DNA from: Clostridia bacterium
Lineage (GTDB): Bacteria > Bacillota > Sulfobacillia > RBS10-35 > JADGHG01
Assembly (NCBI GenBank): GCA_019689585.1
Contig: JADGHG010000003.1
Coordinates: 1-52,376 of the forward strand
Length of the DNA stretch: 52,376 nt
Direction of reading: 5' to 3'
Shown: positions 36,047-46,163 of the stretch, piece by piece
How the letters are laid out: each line of letters starts with the position of its first letter
How positions within the stretch are numbered: the stretch's first letter is position 1
The notes under the pieces: model-generated
Databases searched by the model: none
Seen by the model: only the letters and a program-made list of their open reading frames with translations
What the model was told of the DNA's origin: nothing
Translations under genes and position numbers: made by a program

Positions 36047-36527
36047 TCACCGCTTGACGCGTCCGAACCGCAGCCGGGCGCCGGGCGCGAGCTCGGCCAG
36101 ACGGCCGAGGTCGGCCTCGGAGATCACAGTGCGCAGAATGCCGCCGCCCGAGTTCAGGTTCTCGATAGTCGCGCCCCTCGAGGCGCATGCGGAACTCCTC
36201 GGCCCGCCAGCCGGCGAAGCAGAGGTGGGTGTGCGCGCCGACGAGCCCCGGGGTGACGAGCCGGCCCTCGGCGTCGACGACGGTCGCGTCGGGGGTCAGC
36301 TCCACCGCCGCGAGCACCTCGGCCTCAGGGCCGGCCGCGACGACGCGGCCCCGGAAGGCCGCCACGGCGCCGCCCGGGACGACCCCTGCCTCGCCCTGGG
36401 CCCGCCCGGCGAACGGCCGGGGTGGGCCGGAAGGTGCGCCCGTCTCCGCGGCCGCGCCCGACGCGGTCGCGAGCTCGCCCGCGCCGTGGACGATGAGGTC
36501 GGCGGGGAGGCGCCGCGGCTCACCCAT
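36047..36527 (-). pseudogene. Chimeric pseudogene: hutI 5' portion joined to pxpC/kipA 3' portion
   Basis: [24 protein letters not shown]...[22 protein letters not shown] then a 2-nt deletion, then [34 protein letters not shown], the last part matching the pxpC tail [24 protein letters not shown]. Confidence 0.85.
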
Positions 36528-36587
36528 CGTGCGATGGCTTCGCCGTCGGCCGCCAGGTTCCCGCCCGGACCCGCGCCGGCCGGTCCC

Positions 36588-38336
36588 TTACCCCTTGGCC
36601 CGGGCGAAGCGGAGCCGAGCGCCCGGCGCGAGTTGCGCGAGGCGGTCGAGGTCGGCTTCGCAGACCACTGCGATCTTCGGGTAGCCCCCGATCGTCTGCG
36701 CATCGGCAAGGAGCACGATGGGCGTCCCGTCGCCCGTCACCTGGATGGTGCCGTGCGGGATGGGCTCGGAGAGCGGCTCCCGCCCCGGGGACACTGGAAG
36801 GGCCGGGCCGAGGAGCCGCATGCCCATCCGGTCCGAGGCGGGCCCGACCCGCCAGACCGTACCGAAGAAGGTCTCGCTCGCCGAGGGGCCCAGGCACCCG
36901 CCGTCGGGGCCCGTAAGGGCGCGGACGGTGACGAGATCGACGCCCCCTCGCGCACCGCTTGGGGCAGGCCCGGTCCCCCGCGCGCCCTGCCCCGCCCAGG
37001 GGGCTTCCGCGTGCGGCGCGTGCGGCGCGTGCTCGTCGCCGGGCGGTGTGCCGAGCGGCAGGAGGTCCCCCGGCCGGAGCGCCCGGCCGGCAAGGCCGCC
37101 GATGCCCGAGCGCAGGTCGGTCGCGCGGCTCCCTCCGACGACCGGGACGTCGAATCCCCCCTCGACCGCCAGGTACGCGCGAAGCCCGCTCCGCCGCCCG
37201 CGGAAGACGAGGCGGGAACCCGGTCGCAGCTCTCCGACCTCGCCCGGAGCGAGCGGCCGTCCGTCAAGCTCGGCGCCGAGGTCCGCGCCCGCCACCGCGA
37301 CGCGCCGCGGCGGGGCGCCCCCGGGCGCCCGGCAGTCGAGCGCCGGGCCGCGCAGCGTCACCTCGAGCCCGGCCGCGCCGTCGGGGTTGCCCACCCTCCG
37401 GTTGGCCATCCGGAGCGCGCCGCGGTCCAAGGCGCCGGCGAGCGGGAAGCCGAGCTCGCGCCAGGCCATTCGGCCGAGGTCCTGGACCGTCGTGAGAAGC
37501 CCGGCCTCGCGCACGAGGAGCGCCCACGAGGCCGCCTCGGTCGCCCTCTCGGCAGCCTCGCGCACGCGCGTCTCCCACGCGGCCGCCTCGGCCGCCTCGC
37601 GCTCCTCGATCCGCCGGAACTCCGCCTCGCCGATGGGCTCGAAGCGCACAGCGTCGCCCGGGCGGATGAGGACCGGCGGGTCCTCCCAGGGCCGGTACAC
37701 GAGGCGTGGGGTTCGGCCCAGGATGCGCCAGCCGCCGGGGCTCTCGCTCGGGTAGACGGCCGTCTGCCGGCCTGCGACGGCGACCGACCCGGCGGGCACC
37801 CGAGTGCGCGGCTGGGGCAGCCTTGGTACCGCGAGATCCTCGGGCAGCGCGCCGAGGTAGGCGAAGCCCGGCGCGAAGCCGAGGCAGAAGGCGTGGTAGC
37901 GCGTCTCCGAATGCCGGCGCACGACCTCCTCGGGCGTGCGCCGGAGAAGGCGCGCGACCTCCGCCAGGTCGGGGCCGTGCGCGCCGCCGTACAGGACCGG
38001 GATGACGACCGTTGAGGGCGGCGCCGCGCGCGCGAGCGCGGCCTCCCCGCCGCGGCCGCTCAAAAGCCGCGCGGCCTCGCGACGCAGAAGCTCGGCAGCG
38101 GGCGCGAGGCCACCCGGCGCCGCCTCTCCGGAAAGCTCCAGGTACAGCGAAGCGTACCCGACGAGGACCGCCGCCGCCCGGCCGCCGAACCCCGCGCGGA
38201 GCCGGCCGGCCAAGGCGTGGAGCCGCCCGTTGACGTCTACATCGGGGCCCTCGACCGCGACGCGGAGGAGGAGGCCGCGCTCCCCGAAGGGGAGGACAGC
38301 GAACGCCGCCGCGCCTCGCCGGGTCTCCCAGGCCAC
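36588..38336 (-). CDS. 5-oxoprolinase subunits B-C fusion (PxpB/KipI-PxpC/KipA)
   Basis: VLYGGAHGPDLAEVARLL, FCLGFAPGFAYLGALPEDLAVPRL (KipI) followed by LLTTVQDLGRMAWRELGFPLAGALDRGALRMANRRVGN (KipA). Confidence 0.92.
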   Translation of the reverse strand: MAWETRRGAAAFAVLPFGERGLLLRVAVEGPDVDVNGRLHALAGRLRAGFGGRAAAVLVGYASLYLELSGEAAPGGLAPAAELLRREAARLLSGRGGEAALARAAPPSTVVIPVLYGGAHGPDLAEVARLLRRTPEEVVRRHSETRYHAFCLGFAPGFAYLGALPEDLAVPRLPQPRTRVPAGSVAVAGRQTAVYPSESPGGWRILGRTPRLVYRPWEDPPVLIRPGDAVRFEPIGEAEFRRIEEREAAEAAAWETRVREAAERATEAASWALLVREAGLLTTVQDLGRMAWRELGFPLAGALDRGALRMANRRVGNPDGAAGLEVTLRGPALDCRAPGGAPPRRVAVAGADLGAELDGRPLAPGEVGELRPGSRLVFRGRRSGLRAYLAVEGGFDVPVVGGSRATDLRSGIGGLAGRALRPGDLLPLGTPPGDEHAPHAPHAEAPWAGQGARGTGPAPSGARGGVDLVTVRALTGPDGGCLGPSASETFFGTVWRVGPASDRMGMRLLGPALPVSPGREPLSEPIPHGTIQVTGDGTPIVLLADAQTIGGYPKIAVVCEADLDRLAQLAPGARLRFARAKG

Positions 38337-38373
38337 GGCCCGCCCCCGTCCGCCGGGCGGAAGTCCCCGGGTA

Positions 38374-39771
38374 TCAGCGCGCGAGCGAGCCCATCGGGTC
38401 CCAGGGCGGGAGCACGATGGGCGGCTGCTTCAGCGCCTCCTGCAGCTCGGGCGGGAGGTAGCTCTTCTTCACGACCACCTGGTACATGAACTCGTCGAAC
38501 CAGTCGTCGCTCATCACGAAGAACCCCTGGTGACCCGGCTCCGTGCCCCAGCTGTTCTCGACCTTCCAGCGGTTCGGCCGCCCGTTCACGAGGTTCACGC
38601 CCGTGAAGACCATCGCGTGCGTCATGCGGCTCTCGCCGTAGTCGAGCCGCCCCGCCTTGTCGAGGTCGAAGCGCACGCCCAGGACGCCTTCGTAGTCGTA
38701 GAGCCGCGCGTCGAGGACGCCCGAGGCGCGGTCCGACATCTTCCCCACGTCGCACCCGAACCAGACCGGCTCGCCGTCGAGGAGCTGGCGCAGCGCCATC
38801 TCCTTCAGGGTCTCGATCTCGACGTTCAGGTAGAGCACGTCCCGCCCGCCCTTGACGTAGCCGAGGTACTGGACGGTGTACGTGCGGCCGAAGGGCTTGT
38901 CGGCGGTCGGGGCGTGGATGAGGCTGACGTACTCGGAGAGGTCCAGCCCGACGTACGCCTGGAGGAACTCCTGCGGCGTGAGCCCGGGGTCGCGGTGGAA
39001 GTCGCCGTCCTTGTCGCGGTACTCGAAGTCGAAGCGGCTCGGCGGTTCGCCCAGGAACCGGACGAGGAGCCGGTAGACCTCGCCGAGCATCCGCTCCTTC
39101 TCGGCCCGGAGCTCGGCCAGGGAGGCGTTCCCCTGGTGGTACATCTCGCGGAGGCGCCTCGCGTACTCGCGCAGCTTGAGCGTGAGGATGCGGTTCATGC
39201 CGGCCGAGTCGCTCGAGTGGAACGACTCCGGCATCGCGTACTTCGGCACGACCCCGTACTTCTCGACGAGGTTCACGAACATGTCCCACTGGCCGCCGTC
39301 GTTGAGCGGCGCGTCGAGGAGCCAGGCGACGAGCCGGCCGTGGAGGTCCTCGTCGCGGGTCTCGATGATCGCCTCGAGGAAGTAGTTCGAGCGCTCGAAC
39401 TTGTCCCAGAACATCTGATAGGCCTGCGAGAGCTCGAACTCCTTGAGCTTGCACCGGCGCATCACGGCGACGCGCAGGGTGTTGAGCCCGGCGAACATCC
39501 AGCAGCGGCCGCTCTTCTTCTGGTGGGTGATCGGCCCCGTCTCGATCTCGTGAGAGAACGTGTAGGGCCGCGCGGTGATGATGTCCTGGTTCAGCGCGAC
39601 GGCCTGGACGCCGTTCTTGCGGATGGCGTTCGCCGTCGCCCGCACGAGCGGGTCGGCCTTCGCCTCTGCGGAGAAACGCGCGACGAGCTCGGGCGCGACG
39701 GCGCCGTCCGCCGCGGCCGCGGAAGGCGCGATGGCCCCGCCGGCGTCCGGCCGCACGGCTGCGTCCGACAT
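38374..39771 (-). CDS. pepC: C1B family aminopeptidase (bleomycin hydrolase-like)
   Basis: KKSGRCWMFAGLNTLR catalytic Cys; DRASGVLDARLYDYE; MTHAMVFTGVNLVNGRPNRWKVENSWGTEPGHQGFFVMSDDWF. Confidence 0.94.
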   Translation of the reverse strand: MSDAAVRPDAGGAIAPSAAAADGAVAPELVARFSAEAKADPLVRATANAIRKNGVQAVALNQDIITARPYTFSHEIETGPITHQKKSGRCWMFAGLNTLRVAVMRRCKLKEFELSQAYQMFWDKFERSNYFLEAIIETRDEDLHGRLVAWLLDAPLNDGGQWDMFVNLVEKYGVVPKYAMPESFHSSDSAGMNRILTLKLREYARRLREMYHQGNASLAELRAEKERMLGEVYRLLVRFLGEPPSRFDFEYRDKDGDFHRDPGLTPQEFLQAYVGLDLSEYVSLIHAPTADKPFGRTYTVQYLGYVKGGRDVLYLNVEIETLKEMALRQLLDGEPVWFGCDVGKMSDRASGVLDARLYDYEGVLGVRFDLDKAGRLDYGESRMTHAMVFTGVNLVNGRPNRWKVENSWGTEPGHQGFFVMSDDWFDEFMYQVVVKKSYLPPELQEALKQPPIVLPPWDPMGSLAR

Positions 39772-39856
39772 GACCCCAACCTCCTTCGGGACCCTTCCGG
39801 TTCTCCTTGCGTATTCCGCGGCAGCCGGTGCAATCCCTCGTCCCGACGCGCTCCCG

Positions 39857-40429
39857 CTAGGCCTCCGCCGGCGTGAAGTCGGGGCAGTACTTGCGCGCTT
39901 CCTCTTCCGAGAGGAACGCCTGCAGGAGGTTGCAGCGGTGCGGCTCGGGCGAGCCGGGCGCCGCGTTTTCGCGGAAGTGCGCGCACCCGCGGCAGGGTTC
40001 CGCCACCTCGAGGTGCCCCGCCGCGCGAAGCGCCCAGATGACCGCCCCGAGGCCGCGCTCGAGGGTCCCGCGCTCCTCCACCGGAAGCGCGGCGAGGGCC
40101 TCGCCCAGGAGGTGGCCCCAGCGCTCGAGGCGGTCGGCCGCGCGCCGTCCGGCGTCGGTCAGGCGCAGAAGCGTGCTCCGCCGGTCGCGGGGGTCGGCTT
40201 CGCGGCGGAGGAGCCCGCGGGCGACGAGCCCGTCCACCACGCCCACGGTGCTCGCGTGCGTGGCGCCCAGGTGCCGCGCGAGATTCCCGACCGAGGTGGC
40301 GAAGGACTTCGTGTCGCGGACGAAGAGGAGGGTCTGCGCCTGCACGGGCGTGAGGCCCGCCTCGCGCGCCTCGGCGAGCGTAGGATGCCGACTTTTTGCA
40401 GGGCCGTCAAGGGGTGGGCATGGGGCCAT
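39857..40429 (-). CDS. MarR-family regulator with C-terminal Cys/His motif
   Basis: winged helix LARHLGATHASTVGVVDGLVARGLLRREADPRDRRSTLLRLTDAGR; C-terminus CRGCAHFRENAAPGSPEPHRCNLLQAFLSEEEARKYCPDF. Confidence 0.85.
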   Translation of the reverse strand: MAPCPPLDGPAKSRHPTLAEAREAGLTPVQAQTLLFVRDTKSFATSVGNLARHLGATHASTVGVVDGLVARGLLRREADPRDRRSTLLRLTDAGRRAADRLERWGHLLGEALAALPVEERGTLERGLGAVIWALRAAGHLEVAEPCRGCAHFRENAAPGSPEPHRCNLLQAFLSEEEARKYCPDFTPAEA

Positions 40430-40537
40430 GCGAGGCCGCCCCCGGCGGGCGGCGCGAGGAGGCGCGCCGGGGCGGACGTGCCTCCGGCGCCGCGAGCGCA
40501 CCGTCGTCGCCCGGCGTGCGGAACGCCCGGGCCGTCG

Positions 40538-42217
40538 TCAGGACTCCTGCATGGGGATGCGCAGGCCGCGCTCGCGGGCGACCGCGAGGGCGCGCTCGTA
40601 CCCGGCGTCGGCGTGGCGGACGACGCCGCTCCCCGGGTCGGTCACGAGGACGCGCGAGAGCCGCTCCTCCGCCTCGTCCGTTCCGTCGGCCACGACGACC
40701 ATGCCGGCGTGGAGCGAGTACCCGATCCCGACGCCGCCCCCGTGGTGGACCGAGACCCACGTGGCGCCGGCGGCCGTGTTGAGGAGCGCGTTCAGGATCG
40801 GCCAGTCGGCGATGGCGTCGGAGCCGTCCCGCATCCCCTCGGTCTCCCGGTAGGGCGAGGCCACCGAGCCCGCGTCCAGGTGGTCGCGCCCGATGACGAT
40901 CGGGGCCGCGAGCTCCCCCCTGCGCACCATCTCGTTGAAGCAGAGGCCCGCCCGGTCGCGCTCCCCGTAGCCGAGCCAGCAGATGCGTGCGGGGAGCCCC
41001 TGGAACGGCACGCGCTTCTCCGCCATCTCGATCCAGCGGCGCAACGACTCGTTCTCGGGGAAGAGCTCGAGGATGGCGCGGTCGGTCTTGCGGATGTCCT
41101 CGGGGTCGCCCGAGAGCGCCACCCAGCGGAACGGCCCCTTGCCCTCGCAGAAGAGGTTCCGGATGTAGGCGGGCACGAAGCCCGGGTACGAGAAGGCCTC
41201 GTCGCGCGGAAGCCCGCCGAGCGCGGCCTGCTCGCGCAGGTTGTTGCCGTAGTCGAAGGCGACGGCCCCCCGGGCCTTCAGGTCGAGGATCGCCCGCACG
41301 TGCTCGACCATCGAGGCCCGCGCGCGCCGCACGTGCTCGTCGGGGTCGCGCCGCCGGAGCTCCGCGGCCTCCGCGACGGAAAGGCCCTTCGGCACGTAGC
41401 CGTTCAAGGGGTCGTGGGCCGAGGTCTGGTCCGTGACGACGTCCGGCACGACGCCGCGCCGCACGAGCTCCGGAAGCACGAGGGCGGCGTTGCCGAGGAG
41501 CCCGACCGAGAGCGCCTCGCGGCGGGCCGTAGCCTCGCGGACGAGCGCGAGCGCCTCGTCGAGCGAATCGGTCGCGCGGTCGAGATAGCGCGTGCGGAGC
41601 CGCCTCTCGATGCGCTGCGGGTCGACCTCCACGACAAGCGCCACTCCGCCGTTCATCGTGACGGCGAGCGGCTGCGCGCCGCCCATGCCGCCGAGCCCGG
41701 CCGTCACGACGAGCCGCCCCGCGAGGGAGCCGCCGAAGTGCTGGCGCGCGCACTCGGCGAGCGTCTCGTACGTGCCCTGGACGATGCCCTGGGTGCCGAT
41801 GTAGATCCAGGAGCCCGCCGTCATCTGGCCGTACATCGTGAGGCCCAGGCGGTCGAACTCGCGGAAGTGCTCCCAGTCGGCCCAGGCCGGGACCAGCATG
41901 GCGTTCGCGATGAGCACGCGCGGGGCCAGGCGGTGGGTGCGGAACACGCCGACCGGCTTGCCCGACTGGACGAGGAGCGTGTCCTCGGGCCCCATCGAGC
42001 GGAGCGTCCGCACGATCGCGTCGAAGGCCTCCCAGTTGCGGGCCGCCTTGCCCGCCCCGCCGTAGACGACGAGCTCGTCCGGCCGCTCGGCCACCTCGGG
42101 GTCGAGGTTGTTCATCAGCATGCGGAGCGGCGCCTCGAGCTGCCAGGAGGCGCAGCTCAGCTCCCTGCCGCGCGGCGCGCGCACCGGGCGCGGTCCGCTG
42201 GCCACAGCGCTCGCCAT
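40538..42217 (-). CDS. hutU: Urocanate hydratase
   Basis: [69 protein letters not shown]. Confidence 0.96.
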   Translation of the reverse strand: MASAVASGPRPVRAPRGRELSCASWQLEAPLRMLMNNLDPEVAERPDELVVYGGAGKAARNWEAFDAIVRTLRSMGPEDTLLVQSGKPVGVFRTHRLAPRVLIANAMLVPAWADWEHFREFDRLGLTMYGQMTAGSWIYIGTQGIVQGTYETLAECARQHFGGSLAGRLVVTAGLGGMGGAQPLAVTMNGGVALVVEVDPQRIERRLRTRYLDRATDSLDEALALVREATARREALSVGLLGNAALVLPELVRRGVVPDVVTDQTSAHDPLNGYVPKGLSVAEAAELRRRDPDEHVRRARASMVEHVRAILDLKARGAVAFDYGNNLREQAALGGLPRDEAFSYPGFVPAYIRNLFCEGKGPFRWVALSGDPEDIRKTDRAILELFPENESLRRWIEMAEKRVPFQGLPARICWLGYGERDRAGLCFNEMVRRGELAAPIVIGRDHLDAGSVASPYRETEGMRDGSDAIADWPILNALLNTAAGATWVSVHHGGGVGIGYSLHAGMVVVADGTDEAEERLSRVLVTDPGSGVVRHADAGYERALAVARERGLRIPMQES

Positions 42218-42348
42218 TCTCCCCCGCCTCCCCGGAGCCAGCGTAGCACGCCGCCTGCGCGCCCGTCGGCGCGGCCGGCCGGCGAGCCCTGGGAGCCGGT
42301 CTCGGTTCGGGGTATCGTAGGTGGGCACGGGGAAGGGGGGGCCGGAAG

Positions 42349-43011
42349 ATGGAGCGCCTTCTCAGCGACGAGATCCGGCGCAAGGTGGCGGAGGTCCTCG
42401 GCGATGTCGAGCGGGAGGTCGAGCTTCTGCTCGTCGCCCGGGAGGAAGACGACGAGGCCGACGTGATCGCGGAGCTCCTCGCCGAGGTGGCCGAGGCCTC
42501 GCCGCGTCTCTCGAGCCTCCGGCTCTCCCCCGAGGCGGCCCGGCGCGAGGGCCTCGTGGGTGAACCGCACCCGGCCGTGTACGTCCGCGCGAAGGGCGGC
42601 CCGGCGCCGCGCTTCCGCTTCCTCGGCGCCCCGGCGGGCTACGAGTTCGGCAGCCTCGTGGAGGACGTGCGCGACGTCGCCCGCGGTACGACCGGCCTTT
42701 CCGAGGAGACGCGCGCCTTCCTCGCGAGCCTCGCCGACCTGGCGGAGCCCGGCGTGCGCATCGAGCTCGAAGTCTACACGACGCCGACCTGCCCCTACTG
42801 CCCGCGGGCGGTTCGGCTCGCGCACCAGATGGCGATGGAGAGCGAGCGGGTGACGGCCGTCGCGATCGACGCCCTCTCGTTCCCCGAGCTCGCCGACCGC
42901 CACTCCGTCTACGCGGTGCCGAAGACGGTCATCAACGGCGTCCACTCGATCGAGGGAATGGTGCCCGAGGCGGTGCTCGTCGCGCACATCCGAGAGGCGC
43001 TCGGGGCCTAG
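42349..43011 (+). CDS. Protein disulfide oxidoreductase (PDO-like, tandem thioredoxin fold)
   Basis: [27 protein letters not shown]...[10 protein letters not shown]; ~220 aa. Confidence 0.88.
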   Translation: MERLLSDEIRRKVAEVLGDVEREVELLLVAREEDDEADVIAELLAEVAEASPRLSSLRLSPEAARREGLVGEPHPAVYVRAKGGPAPRFRFLGAPAGYEFGSLVEDVRDVARGTTGLSEETRAFLASLADLAEPGVRIELEVYTTPTCPYCPRAVRLAHQMAMESERVTAVAIDALSFPELADRHSVYAVPKTVINGVHSIEGMVPEAVLVAHIREALGA

Positions 43012-43994
43012 CGCAGGAGGGCGCCGACGAGCCGCCCGCCGGCGTAGGCCACGGCGAACCCGGCCGCGGGGCCGACGGCCCACCCGGCCAGGATCCCTCG
43101 CACCGTGCGCCAGTGCACCGTCTCGAGCCCGCGCGCCAGCCCGGCGCCGGCGAGGGCCCCGACCATCGCCTGGTTGAGCGACGTGAAATAGCCGAAGACG
43201 ACGGCCACAAGGACCACGAGCGCCTGGACCGCCTGGGCCGCGACGGCCACGCCCGCGTCGACCCGGACGATGTCGTAGGCGACGGCCGAAAGGAGCGGCC
43301 GCCCCCACGTGAGGGCGCCCAGGGCCAGCCCGAGCCCGCCCGTGAAGGCGGCGCCCCAGGTGCCCATGAGCCCCGTCATGAGGAGCACGCCGCTCGCGTT
43401 CGAGACGTCGTTCGCGCCCATGGTGAAGGAGACCGCGACGCCCACGCCGATGAGGAAGGCGGCCACGCCCGCTCCGGCGCCCCGCCGACCCGCGCTCGCC
43501 GCGCCTTCTACCGCCCGCCCGAGGACGGGGTGGCGCACGAGGGCCCGCGAGAGGAGGAAGCCGAGGACGGTCGCCGAAAGCGGCGCCGCCACCCACACGC
43601 CCGCAAGGCGCAGGACGGTCGCCCAGTGGACGGCCGCACCGGCCGCCGTCGCCGCGCCCGCCACGCAGAAGACGAGGATCTGGATCGTCGAGGTCGGCAT
43701 CTTGAGGTACGTGAAGAGCGTCGTGAGAAGGAAGGCCGAGGCCACGACCGCGATGGCGGGGGCCACGCCCATCGCGCGGGCGTCGACGAGCGCGAAGGCC
43801 ACCGTGTGCTGCACGGCGTGGCTCGCGAGGGTGGCGCCGAGAAGCGAGAAGCCCGCGACGACGGCGAGCGATCGGACGAGGTCGAGGGCGCCGGCCGCGT
43901 ACGGCATGCCCATGCAGGCGCCGGTGTAGTGGGCGCCCATGCTCCAGGCGAAGGCCAGGGCGAGCGCGACGAGGACGAGGTCCGCGCCCGTCAC
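43008..43994 (-). CDS. PiT-family inorganic phosphate transporter
   Basis: FAWSMGAHYTGACMG; MPTSTIQILVFCVAGAA; GVAVSFTMGANDVSNASG. Confidence 0.88.
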   Translation of the reverse strand: MTGADLVLVALALAFAWSMGAHYTGACMGMPYAAGALDLVRSLAVVAGFSLLGATLASHAVQHTVAFALVDARAMGVAPAIAVVASAFLLTTLFTYLKMPTSTIQILVFCVAGAATAAGAAVHWATVLRLAGVWVAAPLSATVLGFLLSRALVRHPVLGRAVEGAASAGRRGAGAGVAAFLIGVGVAVSFTMGANDVSNASGVLLMTGLMGTWGAAFTGGLGLALGALTWGRPLLSAVAYDIVRVDAGVAVAAQAVQALVVLVAVVFGYFTSLNQAMVGALAGAGLARGLETVHWRTVRGILAGWAVGPAAGFAVAYAGGRLVGALLR

Positions 43995-46069
43995 GCACCG
44001 GCCCCGCCCGAGGCGGCCGGGCGGGCCTCGCCGGCCTCGTCCCCCTCGGCGGCCGGCTCGGCCGCCTGGAGGAGGTGGCGCTCGAACCAGCCGACGATCG
44101 CGCCGAGCCGCTCGATGCGGTTGACCGGCCGGCCGGAGCGCGAGAGCTCGTGGTTCTCGCCCGAGAAGCGGAGGAACTCGACCGTCTTCCCGAGCCGCTT
44201 GAGCGCGACGTAGAACTGCTCGGCCTGCTCGATCGGGCAGCGGTAGTCCTCGTCGGAGTGGATGATGAGGAGCGGCGTCGCGACGTTTCTCGCGTGCCGG
44301 ATCGGCGAGCGCTCCATGATGCGGTCCTCGGCCTCCCAGAGCTCGGCGTCGCCGAGCTCGCGCCGGTTGAAGTGGAAGCCGATGTCGCTCGTCCCGTACA
44401 TGCTGTAGAGGTTCGAGATGCTGCGCTGGGTGACGGCGGCGCGGAAGCGGTCCGTCTGGGTGACGATCCAGTTCGTCATGTACCCGCCGAAGCTTCCGCC
44501 GGTCACGCCGAGCCGCTCGCGGTCGATCCAGCCGAAGCGCCGGAGCACCTCGTCGACGACCTGCATGAGGTCCTGGTAGTCGCGGCCGCCCCAGTCGCCG
44601 ACGCAACCTCGGGTGAAGGCTTGGCCGTAGCCCGTCGAGCCGCGCGGGTTCGAGAAGAGCACGCCCAACCCGCGCGCGGCGAGGAGCTGGAATTCGTGGA
44701 AGAAGGCGCGGCCGTACGCCGAGTGCGGGCCGCCGTGGATCTCGAGCACGAGGGGGGCTTTGGCGCCGGGCGCGAGACCGAGGGGCTTCATGATCCAGGC
44801 GTCGATCTCGGCGCCGTCGTCGGCGATGACCGTGAAGTGCTCGGGCTCGGAGAGGCCCGTCTCGGCGAAGAGCGCGTCGTTCAAGGCCGTGTGCCGGCGG
44901 GCGCCCCGGCCGTCGAGCCCGACGGTGTAGAGGTCGCCGGGCGCGAGGAAGCCGGCGCCGACGTAGGCCGCGATTCCTGCCCCGGGCGCGGCGGTGAACG
45001 AGGTCACGACGACCGGGTCGGCCGTCACGCGGCGCACGCGGCCCGTCTCGACCTCGACGGCGAAGAGCGGCGCCTCCCCGCGCTCCGTGAAGGTGAGGAA
45101 CACCTCGCGGCCGTCCGCGCTCCAGACGGGGCGCGAGGGCCCGTGGTCCCAACGCGCGTCGGCCCCGACCGAGTTGCCGGCCGTGTGGTCGAAGGCGCGC
45201 GTGACATTCCTCGGCTCGCCGCCCTCGACCGGCACGATCCAGAGGTCCTGGTTCGCGACCTGGTCGCCTTGGTCGTGCCCCACGTAGGCGAGGAGGCGAC
45301 CGTCCGGGGAGAAGGCCGGCGACTGCGACGGTCCTCGGCTCGGCGTCAGCCGGCGGGGCTCGCCGCCCTCGACCGGCACGACGAATACGTCCGACCAGCT
45401 CTCGTCCGGGTCGTCGACGCGGTGGTTCGAGACGAAGGCGAGGAGGCGTCCGTCCGGGGAGAAGGTCGGCTGCGACTCGTCGAAGGGGCCGTCGGTGAGC
45501 TGGCGCGATTCGCCCGTCTCGACGTCGACGAGGTGGATGTGGCGCCGGCGGTCGGGGTCGAGGAAGCCCGCGCCGTTGAACTTGTACCGGAGCTTCGTGA
45601 TGCGCCGGCAGGTCGGTTTCGGCTCGCCCGCCTGGCGCTCGTCGTCGTCCTTCCTCTCGGGGTCGCGAAGCGCGACGGCGAGCCGGCGGCCGTCGGGCGA
45701 CCAGGCGAGCTCGCCCGCGCCCGCCTCCTCGCTCGTCACGGGCTGAGCCTCGCCGCCCATCGCCAGGTCGAGGACGTACACGCGCGGCTTCCCCGAGCGG
45801 TTGCTCGTGAAGGCGAGCCGGCGGCCGTCGGGCGACCAGCGCGGATTCTCGTCCACCCCGAGGCCCTCGGGCGGCCCAGCGAAGGTCAGCCTCCGCGGCC
45901 CGGCCTCCGGCCGGTCGAGGTCGAGGAGCCAGATGGACGACTCGTACCCGTTCCGCCGCCGGTCGGCGCGCGTGCGCACGAAGGCGACGCGCCGGCCGTC
46001 CGGCGAGATCTGCGCGTCGCCGACCCACTCGAACCGGAAGAGATCCTCCGCCTGGATGCCCCGTGCCAC
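43991..46069 (-). CDS. S9 family peptidase (acylaminoacyl-peptidase-like)
   Basis: TolB-like WSPDGRRLAF repeats; LVLEIHGGPHSAYGRAFFHEFQ; GVTGGSFGGYMTNWIV. Confidence 0.93.
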   Translation of the reverse strand: MARGIQAEDLFRFEWVGDAQISPDGRRVAFVRTRADRRRNGYESSIWLLDLDRPEAGPRRLTFAGPPEGLGVDENPRWSPDGRRLAFTSNRSGKPRVYVLDLAMGGEAQPVTSEEAGAGELAWSPDGRRLAVALRDPERKDDDERQAGEPKPTCRRITKLRYKFNGAGFLDPDRRRHIHLVDVETGESRQLTDGPFDESQPTFSPDGRLLAFVSNHRVDDPDESWSDVFVVPVEGGEPRRLTPSRGPSQSPAFSPDGRLLAYVGHDQGDQVANQDLWIVPVEGGEPRNVTRAFDHTAGNSVGADARWDHGPSRPVWSADGREVFLTFTERGEAPLFAVEVETGRVRRVTADPVVVTSFTAAPGAGIAAYVGAGFLAPGDLYTVGLDGRGARRHTALNDALFAETGLSEPEHFTVIADDGAEIDAWIMKPLGLAPGAKAPLVLEIHGGPHSAYGRAFFHEFQLLAARGLGVLFSNPRGSTGYGQAFTRGCVGDWGGRDYQDLMQVVDEVLRRFGWIDRERLGVTGGSFGGYMTNWIVTQTDRFRAAVTQRSISNLYSMYGTSDIGFHFNRRELGDAELWEAEDRIMERSPIRHARNVATPLLIIHSDEDYRCPIEQAEQFYVALKRLGKTVEFLRFSGENHELSRSGRPVNRIERLGAIVGWFERHLLQAAEPAAEGDEAGEARPAASGGAGA

Positions 46070-46163
46070 CCTAGCCCGCTCCCCCTTCTCCTCGCTTGGG
46101 ACGCTCGGGGGGAGTTCCCCACGCGGGCCGCGAATGCCTTCGCAACGAGCGGGAGGTCGCACG

